Below are positions 22,679-28,497 of a stretch of 28,497 nucleotides of DNA, piece after piece. Below the pieces are notes generated by a model, which was given only the letters and a program-made list of their open reading frames with translations, made no database searches and was not told the origin of the DNA. The position numbers and the translations under genes are program-made. Each line of letters opens with the position of its first letter. The stretch's first letter is position 1. The DNA comes from DASWHR01 sp036398095 (GTDB lineage Bacteria; Actinomycetota; AC-67), in the NCBI GenBank assembly GCA_036398095.1, contig DASWHR010000023.1:1-28497 (forward strand), read 5' to 3'.

Positions 22679-23986
22679 TCACCCTACCCCCAGCACCCGG
22701 TCGAGGTAGGCATTGCGGAAGACGCCGTCCGGGTCCAGTCGCGCCCGAATGCGCGCGAAGGCGTCCCACTCCGGATACCGAGCCGCGAGCGCATCGCCGT
22801 CCAGGAAATGAATCTTCCCCCAGTGCGGCCGCCCCTCGAAGCGGCCCATCAGGGCCTCCACCTCCCGGAAGAACGGCTCGTAGGGCATGCCCTGAAAGAC
22901 GTGGACGGCGATGTAGGCGGTCGCTCGGCCGGCGGACGTCGACAGATGCGCGTCCTCGTCGGCGGCCGCGAACCGGACTTCGACCGGAAACGAGATCCGG
23001 TAGCCACGGTCGGCGATGATCGCGCGAACACCACGGACCGCATCGGCGGCGGCGGCGAGGGGAATCGCATATTCCATCTCGGCGAACCGCACCGTGCGCG
23101 GACTGGTGAACACGCGATCGCTCCGGTCGGTGTATTCGACGCGGGACAGCATTCGTCCGGCCATGCGCGCCATCGGCGGAATCAAGGTCTGCCGCGCCCG
23201 GCCGATGCGGCACACCGCGCCGAAGGCGCGATTGGCCAGCAGCATCTCGTCGAACCATTCTTTCGCGCGCGACCGCGGCCGCAGCGGGCCGTCCACCCGG
23301 TTGTTGCGCTTGGTCAGCGTCCGATCGGTGTGCGGGAACCAAAAGAACTCGAAGTGATCGTCGGCGTCGAGGTATCGGTCGAGCGAGCCGAGAACCCATT
23401 CGAGCCGCATCGGCTCTTCGACGGCGTGCAACGCGTATGCCTCGTCGCAGTCGATCGTGACCGAGGTCGCCGCGCCCAGCGCGCCGAGCGACACGCGCGC
23501 GGCGGCGAGGACGTCGGGGCGGTGCTCGCGCGAGCACTCGATTCGCTCGCCGGCGGCCGTCATGATCGTCATCGCCGACACCTGCGACGACAACGTTCCG
23601 AGCCGCGCGCCGGTTCCGTGCGTCGCCGTCGCGATCGCCCCGCCGATCGTCTGCGCGCCGATGTCGCCAAGATTGCGGAACGCAAGGCCCTCGGCCGCGA
23701 GTCGCTCGGCCAGCGCGCGAATCGTCGCGCCGGGCTGCACGGTGACGGTCCGCGCGACACGGTCGACGGCCAGCACGCGATTGAGCCGCGCGCTGCGGAT
23801 CATCATGCCGTCGGTGCAGGCCGCGTCGGTGAACGAATGGCCGGTTCCGGCGACCTTGACCCGCTCGCCCCGCGCGACGGCCCCGGCAATTGCCCGAGCC
23901 AACTCGTCGTCGCTTTCCGGTTCGACGATCGACGACGGCCGGCACGAGGCCGTGCCCGCCCAGTTCCCCCATCCGCCCACCGTCAC
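22679..23986 (-). CDS. FAD-linked D-arabinono-1,4-lactone oxidase-like enzyme
   Basis: A 435-residue flavoprotein oxidase or dehydrogenase. The N-terminal FAD-binding PCMH domain (about 15-180) shows VKVAGTGHSFTDAACTDG and NLGDIGAQTIGGAIATATHG. The C-terminal ALO domain ends with RPHWGKIHFLDGD. Relatives oxidise aldonolactones or alditols (ALO, GULO, alditol oxidase). Substrate is unresolved. There is no signal peptide, so it is cytoplasmic. GTG at 23986 overlaps the stop of the upstream PLP gene as GTGA; a second GTG at 23980 is possible. Confidence 0.92.
   Translation of the reverse strand: MTVGGWGNWAGTASCRPSSIVEPESDDELARAIAGAVARGERVKVAGTGHSFTDAACTDGMMIRSARLNRVLAVDRVARTVTVQPGATIRALAERLAAEGLAFRNLGDIGAQTIGGAIATATHGTGARLGTLSSQVSAMTIMTAAGERIECSREHRPDVLAAARVSLGALGAATSVTIDCDEAYALHAVEEPMRLEWVLGSLDRYLDADDHFEFFWFPHTDRTLTKRNNRVDGPLRPRSRAKEWFDEMLLANRAFGAVCRIGRARQTLIPPMARMAGRMLSRVEYTDRSDRVFTSPRTVRFAEMEYAIPLAAAADAVRGVRAIIADRGYRISFPVEVRFAAADEDAHLSTSAGRATAYIAVHVFQGMPYEPFFREVEALMGRFEGRPHWGKIHFLDGDALAARYPEWDAFARIRARLDPDGVFRNAYLDRVLGVG
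22681..22686 (-). promoter_or_regulatory. Possible internal -10 box before the zinc-ribbon gene
   Basis: Minus-strand TAGGGT, six nt before the ATG at 22674, at the very end of the FAD oxidase gene. The spacing matches the leaderless pattern seen elsewhere. As it is operon-internal and inside coding sequence, it may be chance. Confidence 0.3.
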
Positions 23987-24978
23987 CAGCCGCGCAGATC
24001 GACCGGCCACGATTCCAGAACTTCCTCGCCGCGGACGACGTGCAGACGCTCGTGATAGGCGATCGTCGGGTCGATGTGGCCGGGCCGCACCAGGATTCGA
24101 TCCCCGGTCCGCAACGGCGATGCCGGCGCGAACGTGACGTGCTCGTCGGAGACGAACCAGACCGCATGCCCGCCGTCGATCGTGGGATTTCCGTGGTCCA
24201 TGCCCAGCGCCTTCAATCCGCAATCGGCGACGGCATGCTCCGCCGAGACCGAAATCACCGTCGCGAGCACGCCGAGCCCGCGGCGGAACGGCAATCCCAG
24301 CTCGTCGTAGGCGTTGTCCATGAGCACGTAGCTGCCGGCCTGGATCTCCGTCGCGAGCGTATTCACGTCGTAGGTGCCGGTGCCGCCGGCGCTGATCACC
24401 GCGCCGCCGACGCCGGCGTGCGCTTGGGCGAGCCGCTCCATGCATTCGGTCGTCAGCGACGCGCGAAGCGTCCGGTCGGCGAGTCCGACGACGTGACCCT
24501 CGTAGCCCATGACGCCGCGAACGCTCAGCCCGCGGCTGCGCGCATGGTCCGCCAGCCGTCCCGCGTCGCCGGGCACGCAGCCGCAGCGCGGCAAGCCGAC
24601 GTTGACGTCGATGAGCACCTCGCGCACACCGCCGGCAACGGCCGCCTCGATCGTGGGCTCCGAGTCGACCGCGACCGTCACGCGCGCACCCGCCGCCACG
24701 AGCGCGCCGAGTCGTCGCGCGTCGAGCACTTCGTTCGCCAGCAGCAAATCGTCACCGAGCCCGGCGGCGGCCATGCCTTCCATCTCGCGGATCGTGGCGC
24801 ACGTGAACGCGCGGTGCCCGGCGGCGGCTTGCCGGCGGGCCAGCGACGTGCACTTGTGGGCCTTTACGTGTGGCCGGCATCGTGCGCCCGGGAGGGCGGC
24901 CGCCATCGCCCCGATGTTGTGCTCGAGTGCGTCGGCGTCGGCGATCAACGCCGGCGTCGGCAGGTCGTGGATCCTCAT
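23983..24978 (-). CDS. D-threonine aldolase-like PLP enzyme (DSD1/alanine racemase fold)
   Basis: About 331 residues. It is a fold-type III PLP enzyme of the D-threonine aldolase/D-serine dehydratase group. RPHVKAHK holds the PLP lysine (Lys39 from this start). AGGTGTYDV is the phosphate-binding part, and PGHIDPTIAYH near the C-terminus supplies the metal-binding His/Asp pair. It likely cleaves a D-beta-hydroxy amino acid to an aldehyde plus glycine, or dehydrates a D-amino acid; which one is not readable. An in-frame GTG lies at 24984. ATG 24978 is preferred because a TAGGCT box lies 9 nt upstream and the domain begins at once. It heads the six-gene run ending with the SDR. Confidence 0.9.
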   Translation of the reverse strand: MRIHDLPTPALIADADALEHNIGAMAAALPGARCRPHVKAHKCTSLARRQAAAGHRAFTCATIREMEGMAAAGLGDDLLLANEVLDARRLGALVAAGARVTVAVDSEPTIEAAVAGGVREVLIDVNVGLPRCGCVPGDAGRLADHARSRGLSVRGVMGYEGHVVGLADRTLRASLTTECMERLAQAHAGVGGAVISAGGTGTYDVNTLATEIQAGSYVLMDNAYDELGLPFRRGLGVLATVISVSAEHAVADCGLKALGMDHGNPTIDGGHAVWFVSDEHVTFAPASPLRTGDRILVRPGHIDPTIAYHERLHVVRGEEVLESWPVDLRGW

Positions 24979-24987
24979 CGGCACGCG

Positions 24988-24993
24988 AGCCTA
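24988..24993 (-). promoter_or_regulatory. -10 box for the six-gene minus-strand run
   Basis: Minus-strand TAGGCT, 9 nt before ATG 24978. No Shine-Dalgarno is present. The remaining 70 bp up to the receiver gene contains a palindrome CCGGCGCGCCGG (25046-25057) and a run of eight G (25036-25043), but no clear terminator. Confidence 0.4.
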
Positions 24994-25066
24994 CAACGGG
25001 CTCCGGCGACGGGCAGCCCGGAACGCCGGCGAATCGGGGGGGGATCCGGCGCGCCGGGCGAAAGGG

Positions 25067-25495
25067 TTACTGCTGTTGCAGCACCGTGAGCTGGCGCAAG
25101 CTCATCTCGCGAGTCTTGTGGCGCTCGTCGAGCGACATGCCGCCGACCGTGGCGACCGCCTCGCACAACGCCGCCGGCGAGAACGGCTTCGTCATGTACA
25201 TCGTCGCGCCGGCCTCGAAGCCGACCAGCTCGTCTTCGCCGCGAGCCTTGGCGGTGAGAAGGATCACCGGCACGTCGCGCGTCTGTTCGTGCGACTGCAA
25301 CTCGCGAAGCACGCTGATGCCGTCGCCGTTGGGCAGCATCACGTCGAGCACGATCAAATCGGGATCATGGGAGTAGGCGGCGTCCAGCCCTTGCGGCGCA
25401 TCGGCCGCCTCGATCACGTCGTGCCCTTCGAAGGCCAGGTTGACCCGGCACAGCAAAAGCACGTCGGGCTCATCGTCGATGACAAGAACTCGCAT
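25067..25495 (-). CDS. Single-domain response regulator (CheY-like)
   Basis: A 142-residue receiver-only protein. The acidic pair is Asp7-Asp8, the phosphoacceptor Asp51 lies in IVLDVMLPNGDG, the switch Thr81 in ILLTAK, and Lys103 in MTKPFSP. About 20 residues follow the receiver (MSLRQLTVLQQQ), with no DNA-binding or enzymatic output domain. It may act by protein-protein contact or as a phosphorelay intermediate. No kinase is adjacent; the orphan kinase at 16855-18948 is the only intact one in the window. The ATG lacks a close Shine-Dalgarno (AAGGAAGG lies about 12 nt upstream). Confidence 0.93.
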   Translation of the reverse strand: MRVLVIDDEPDVLLLCRVNLAFEGHDVIEAADAPQGLDAAYSHDPDLIVLDVMLPNGDGISVLRELQSHEQTRDVPVILLTAKARGEDELVGFEAGATMYMTKPFSPAALCEAVATVGGMSLDERHKTREMSLRQLTVLQQQ

Positions 25496-25702
25496 CCGCG
25501 GGCACGTTCCTTCCTTACCGTCGCTCTTGCATTCATTTCTACGCGAGGCCGGGAGCCACTAACACCCCCCGCATCGGCCATTTCATGGAACCGCAGGGAC
25601 CAGCCCGGCATGGTCCTTTCGGGGTGGCGCCCACCCGGACACCCGTGAATCTGGCGATATCTCCCGTTCGGTGACACAATTGGGCCCCAACGAAAGGACC
25701 GG
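25496..25702. other. Divergent intergenic region with two hairpins
   Basis: About 207 bp between the receiver gene and the L,D-transpeptidase gene. GGACCA (25597-25602) pairs with TGGTCC (25611-25616), followed by TTT. GGGTGG (25622-25627) pairs with CCACCC (25631-25636) around a 3-nt loop. A short TTGGG-C-CCCAA repeat lies nearer the transpeptidase gene, whose ribosome-binding site is AAAGGA. No standard -35/-10 pair was found. The hairpins may form a leader structure or operators. Confidence 0.45.
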
Positions 25703-26305
25703 ATGAGACACGTTGTTAGGACGATCATGACGCTCGCCGCGCTGACGGCGATGCTCGGCGGCGTCCTCGGCCAAGGCTCGTCGCCGGCGGCAACGTCGGC
25801 GCCGGTCAAGACGTTTCCCGTCACCTCGGTCGCGATCGACACCCGGCCGATGCCCGGCGAAGCGCCGCTGCCGCGATGGGCTTACGCGACGAACACGGCC
25901 GGGCGCATCTCGCTCAATCCGGATCCGGAGGCGCCGCTCGGACGCACGATCGAAGTCTCCATCGCCGATCAGCGCCTGACCGCGTGGGAGAACGGCACGA
26001 TCGTTCACCGCTTCAAGGTGTCCACCGCCCGGCCCGGCCGCCGAACGCCCAAAGGAAACTTCCGCGTCAAGCTGAAGGCTCCTCGCTACTGGTCTCGGCA
26101 GTTCCAGGTGTGGATGCCGGACGCGCTGTGGTTCCACGGCGACTACTTCATCCATTCGCTGCCGTATCGATCCGATCCGAATCGCCGGACGGGCGCGAAC
26201 ACGCTCGGCATCCCCGTCTCAGCCGGCTGCGTCCGCCTGGGCGTGGTCGAGTCGAAGCTGCTCTACAACTGGGCGAGCGTCGGCACGCCCGTCTGGGTCC
26301 ACTAG
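25703..26305 (+). CDS. L,D-transpeptidase (YkuD domain)
   Basis: A 200-residue exported enzyme forming 3-3 peptidoglycan cross-links or attaching proteins to the wall. The signal peptide (about 1-24, hydrophobic TIMTLAALTAMLGGVLG) is followed by a short Ser/Ala/Pro/Thr linker. The YkuD domain (about 82-200) has the active site HSLPY (His151) and SAGCVRLG (nucleophile Cys176). There are no peptidoglycan-binding or Ig-like modules, so it is a minimal form. The ATG has a Shine-Dalgarno (GAAAGGA). It converges on the cupredoxin gene with 8 bp between stops. Confidence 0.94.
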   Translation: MRHVVRTIMTLAALTAMLGGVLGQGSSPAATSAPVKTFPVTSVAIDTRPMPGEAPLPRWAYATNTAGRISLNPDPEAPLGRTIEVSIADQRLTAWENGTIVHRFKVSTARPGRRTPKGNFRVKLKAPRYWSRQFQVWMPDALWFHGDYFIHSLPYRSDPNRRTGANTLGIPVSAGCVRLGVVESKLLYNWASVGTPVWVH

Positions 26306-26313
26306 GAGGGTGG

Positions 26314-26688
26314 TTACGCGGCCACGACCGAGCCGGTCATCTGCGGGTGAACCTTGCAGTAGTACTCGACCGTGCCGGCATCCTTGAACTGAAACGTAAA
26401 CGTTGCCCCGTTGGTCTCGAGGGGCCCGTCGAAGACGCCGGACGGCGCATCGCTCGGGTTGCCCGACGTGACCGTGTGCGCGAAGTCGTCGCCGTTGGTC
26501 CAAGTCACCACGGCCCCGACCGCGACGGTCAGGTTCTGCGGCGCGAACGCCAGATTCTTGATCTGGACGGCGTTGGCCGCCCCGCCGGTCGGCGAGCCGT
26601 TGCCGGCGTCGGGCTCGTCCGATCCGCCGCAGGCCGCTCCCATCAGCGCCAGCGCCACCACGAACGCGATCTTCGTCATGGACGTCAT
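26314..26688 (-). CDS. Plastocyanin-like cupredoxin lipoprotein
   Basis: A 124-residue exported blue-copper protein. Signal sequence MTSMTKIAFVVALALMGAAC leads to a probable lipid-modified Cys20, though the residue three before the Cys is Gly, which is unusual for a lipobox. A short Asp/Gly-rich linker follows. The cupredoxin domain (about 40-124) has type 1 copper ligands His71 (FAHTV), Cys111, His114 and Met117 (YYCKVHPQM). It probably shuttles electrons outside the membrane; the partner is not visible. The ATG at 26688 has a strong GGGAGG ribosome-binding site. Confidence 0.92.
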   Translation of the reverse strand: MTSMTKIAFVVALALMGAACGGSDEPDAGNGSPTGGAANAVQIKNLAFAPQNLTVAVGAVVTWTNGDDFAHTVTSGNPSDAPSGVFDGPLETNGATFTFQFKDAGTVEYYCKVHPQMTGSVVAA

Positions 26689-26729
26689 CGTTCCTCCCTT
26701 GTCTTGTCACAACCCGGTGCCTGTGCCGG

Positions 26730-26735
26730 TACTGT
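26730..26735 (+). promoter_or_regulatory. -10 box for the 74-residue protein gene
   Basis: TACTGT ends 8 nt before ATG 26744, with no Shine-Dalgarno between, consistent with a leaderless mRNA. A TTGTCA at 26704-26709 resembles a -35, but is about 20 bp away, longer than normal. Confidence 0.4.
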
Positions 26736-26743
26736 TGTACGCG

Positions 26744-26968
26744 ATGATTGCCCCGACGGATGTATGGAAGATCATCGAGCGCGCGGACGAGCGGATCAAG
26801 TACGCGCAGAATCGAGATCCGGCCGAAGCCTACCGCCAAGCGCGCGAAGCGCTCGCGCAGGCGCGCGCCGCACTGGCCGGCGTCGCCGACGAGCGAGCCC
26901 GTGCCGGCCTGCTCGCCCAGATCGAGCGCCGCGAAACCGACCTGGACGCGCTGGAGCGGGCGACGTAG
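26744..26968 (+). CDS. Small helical (coiled-coil-like) protein
   Basis: A 74-residue protein, almost entirely charged and alanine-rich helix (AYRQAREALAQARAALAG, then ERARAGLLAQIERRETDLDAL), likely a helical hairpin or coiled coil. No family is recognised. The open frame extends upstream, but those codons are antisense to the cupredoxin gene. ATG 26744 lies 8 nt after a TACTGT box. Its TAG is followed directly by the ATG of the molybdoenzyme gene, with no gap, so the two are coupled. It might be a chaperone or partner of that enzyme; this is inference. Confidence 0.7.
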   Translation: MIAPTDVWKIIERADERIKYAQNRDPAEAYRQAREALAQARAALAGVADERARAGLLAQIERRETDLDALERAT

Positions 26969-27556
26969 ATGGTCCGTCCCCGCGACGACGAGGCCGCCCG
27001 CGTCCCGCCCGGCCAGCGCCTCACGCGCGGCTGGCCGATCCTTCACGCGAGCCCGGTCCCGTCGTTCAATCCGGCGCTGTGGCAATTCCGCGTCTGGGGA
27101 CGCGTCGAGCGCGACATCGAATGGTCGTGGGACGAGCTGCGCGCGCTGCCGGCCACCACGATCACGTCCGACTTTCACTGCGTCACGGGCTGGTCGAAGC
27201 TCGACAACACCTGGGAGGGCATCTCGATCCATCTCGTCGCCGAAGCGGCCGGCATCGCCGGCGACGCGACGCACGCGCTCGTCTGGGCGCCCTACGGCTA
27301 CAGCGCGAACCTGCCGCTCGACGTGCTCATCGACGACGACGTGCTCCTCGCCTGGAGCCACGACGGCGAACCGCTCGAACCCGAGCACGGCGGTCCGCTG
27401 CGACTGGTGGTGCCGAAACGCTACGCGTGGAAGAGCGTCAAGTGGGTCAACGGTCTTCAGATCCTGGACCGCGACTCGCGCGGCTACTGGGAAGAGCGCG
27501 GCTATCACAACGACGCCGAACCTTTCGCCGAGCAGCGCTACTCCTGGCAGGAGTGA
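26969..27556 (+). CDS. Sulfite-oxidase-fold molybdopterin oxidoreductase
   Basis: A 195-residue protein with the Oxidored_molyb domain. FHCVTGWSKLDN holds the molybdenum-coordinating Cys71. WEGISI and a late VVPKRYAWKSVKWVNGLQI are also typical of the YedY/MsrP and sulfite oxidase family. It has no twin-arginine or Sec signal and no C-terminal dimerisation domain, so it appears cytoplasmic and minimal. The substrate is unknown. It follows the 74-residue gene with no intergenic base and abuts the convergent nitrobindin gene. Confidence 0.92.
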   Translation: MVRPRDDEAARVPPGQRLTRGWPILHASPVPSFNPALWQFRVWGRVERDIEWSWDELRALPATTITSDFHCVTGWSKLDNTWEGISIHLVAEAAGIAGDATHALVWAPYGYSANLPLDVLIDDDVLLAWSHDGEPLEPEHGGPLRLVVPKRYAWKSVKWVNGLQILDRDSRGYWEERGYHNDAEPFAEQRYSWQE

Positions 27557-28042
27557 CTACGACGTTCGCTTGAGCGTCGCGTTGAGATGATGCTGAAGCG
27601 CCAAGCCGACCGCGGCCATCTCCAAGTCGTATTCGAGCGTGTCGCCTTCGACGCGGATCACGCGGGCGAGCGCGGTCACCTCTTTCGCGGTCGAGGTCTC
27701 GGCCACGATCGTCGAGCGCACGGTGACGACCGAGCCGGCAACGGTGCCTTCTTCGATCTCGGCGATCCCGGTCGGATGGGCGAGCACGATCTCGATCCGA
27801 TCGTTGGGCTTGGGCCGCCAATACCCGGCTTCGGCGTGCAGCGGCCGTCCGTCGTCCAGCGCCCAGGTGCGCTGCGAGTACGCCAGGAACGGCTTGCCGA
27901 CGTGCCAGAACCGCACTTCTTCGCCGTAGGTGAAGGGTTGGATCGTGGGATAGTGGCCGCTGCCTTCGCCGGTCCAGGTTCCGAGCAGGAACGCGATCGG
28001 CGCGCAATCGGGATGCAGGGCGGGATGCAGGGAGGGTTCCAT
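27557..28042 (-). CDS. Nitrobindin family heme-binding protein
   Basis: A 161-residue protein of the FABP-like beta-barrel family (DUF1794, nitrobindin/THAP4 C-terminal). Near the N-terminus it has FLLGTWTGEGSGHYPTI, the GxWxGxG signature. It ends HHLNATLKR, where His151 or His152 would be the heme-iron ligand as in the Mycobacterium tuberculosis and Arabidopsis proteins. Nitrobindins bind ferric heme and react with NO or peroxynitrite. The ATG at 28042 has no clear Shine-Dalgarno; TAGCGT lies 9 nt upstream. The MEPSLHPALHP start includes a short duplicated LHPALHP stretch. Confidence 0.92.
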   Translation of the reverse strand: MEPSLHPALHPDCAPIAFLLGTWTGEGSGHYPTIQPFTYGEEVRFWHVGKPFLAYSQRTWALDDGRPLHAEAGYWRPKPNDRIEIVLAHPTGIAEIEEGTVAGSVVTVRSTIVAETSTAKEVTALARVIRVEGDTLEYDLEMAAVGLALQHHLNATLKRTS

Positions 28043-28051
28043 AGCGACGTC

Positions 28052-28070
28052 ACGCTAACACGGCTACGCT
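28052..28070. promoter_or_regulatory. Divergent -10 boxes of nitrobindin and arfB
   Basis: TAGCGT on the minus strand (28057-28052) lies 9 nt before the nitrobindin ATG. TACGCT on the plus strand (28065-28070) lies 10 nt before the arfB ATG. They are 7 bp apart. Spacing implies very short leaders, and the intergenic region is only 38 bp. The arfB start also has a GAAGG purine run. Confidence 0.35.
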
Positions 28071-28080
28071 CGAAGGCGTC

Positions 28081-28497
28081 ATGCGAGACCTGCACATCGG
28101 CCGCGGCATCGTGATCCCGTCCCGCGAGATCGCGCAACGCTTCGCGCGCGCCGGCGGCCCCGGCGGCCAGAACGTCAACAAGCGCGACACCAAAGTGGAC
28201 GTGCTCTTCGACGTCGAATCGTCCGAGGCGCTCAGCGCCGATCAGAAGCGCCGCGTCCGGCGGACGCTCGCCACGCGCATCGACGCGGCCGGCGTCCTGC
28301 GCGTCGGCGCCAGCGCCCAGCGCACGCAGGCGCAGAACCGGCAGCGCGCGCTGGACCGGATGGAGGAGCTGCTTCGCGACGCGCTCGCGCCCCCGCCGCC
28401 GCCGCGCGTCAAAACGCGGCCGTCGCGCGCGGCGAAGCAGCGCCGGATCACGGACAAGAAGCGGCGCGGCGAGATCAAACGTCTCCGCCGCGCCGCC
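28081..28497 (+). CDS. arfB: Peptidyl-tRNA hydrolase ArfB (YaeJ/ICT1), partial at window end
   Basis: A stop-codon-independent release factor that frees stalled ribosomes. The frame is open for 139 codons to the window edge. The catalytic GGQ lies in RAGGPGGQNVNK (about residues 24-35). LSADQKRRVRRTL and the central AQRTQAQNRQRALDRM helix also match the family. A basic tail begins near residue 115 (RAAKQRRITDKKRRGE) and would enter the mRNA channel of the ribosome. ArfB is usually about 140 residues, so little should be missing. The gene is divergent from nitrobindin. Confidence 0.94.
   Translation, partial: MRDLHIGRGIVIPSREIAQRFARAGGPGGQNVNKRDTKVDVLFDVESSEALSADQKRRVRRTLATRIDAAGVLRVGASAQRTQAQNRQRALDRMEELLRDALAPPPPPRVKTRPSRAAKQRRITDKKRRGEIKRLRRAA

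Noticed and set aside
25036..25057. Run of eight G plus CCGGCGCGCCGG palindrome as a terminator for the receiver gene
   Set aside because: The palindrome leaves only a 2-nt loop and there is no T-run after it. It may simply be GC-rich spacer.
1..28497. Phage defence, toxin-antitoxin or secondary-metabolite cluster
   Set aside because: No nuclease, toxin, NRPS/PKS, transposase or integrase signature was seen; all recognised genes are housekeeping, signalling or envelope types.

Overview
This 28.5 kb window is GC-rich bacterial chromosome, densely packed with 26 protein genes on both strands. I see no rRNA, tRNA, insertion sequence, phage gene or CRISPR array. The gene set suggests a high-GC, aerobic or soil/freshwater type bacterium, most likely Actinomycetota. 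The main pointers are a PASTA-type Ser/Thr kinase, an HbhA/phasin-like protein beside its XRE regulator, a POL-PE-LIG LigD, a SalK/SCO6045-like protein, a nitrobindin, and TANNNT boxes placed 6-8 nt before start codons, as in leaderless actinobacterial mRNAs. A GC-rich Chloroflexota lineage is the main alternative. Nothing here fixes the genus.

Layout. 75-3438: a lipoprotein, convergent with an operon of a membrane diguanylate cyclase (HAMP-GAF-GGDEF) and a membrane-anchored protein with a Gly/Asp/Lys tail. 3609-4464: an XRE regulator and an HbhA/phasin-like protein, with shared GCTTGG/CCAAGC operators and one very clear promoter. 4587-9834: a MEDS-HATPase signalling protein, then on the minus strand a MidA-like methyltransferase, LigD and a GNAT enzyme. 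9899-14898: a PASTA kinase with a coupled S51 peptidase, facing acetyl-CoA synthetase and a SalK-like protein. 15132-19682: a secreted subtilase with an aromatic period-5 tail, a membrane sensor histidine kinase, and a short protein that looks like a histidine kinase stripped of its catalytic residues. 19663-24978: a six-gene minus-strand run: D-threonine aldolase-like enzyme, FAD lactone oxidase, 45-residue zinc-ribbon protein, GNAT, phosphoglucose isomerase, SDR. 25067-28497: a lone receiver-domain regulator, L,D-transpeptidase, cupredoxin lipoprotein, a 74-residue helical protein with a sulfite-oxidase-fold molybdoenzyme, nitrobindin, and the start of ArfB, which runs off the window.

Themes. 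The window is rich in signalling (c-di-GMP, Ser/Thr kinase, two-component, anti-sigma-type ATPase) and in envelope or secreted proteins (lipoproteins, subtilase, L,D-transpeptidase). Genes are packed tightly: several same-strand neighbours share ATGA/GTGA junctions, and all six convergent pairs overlap or lie within 8 bp. Only one convincing intrinsic terminator is visible. Functions are assigned from motifs read by eye; no database search was run.
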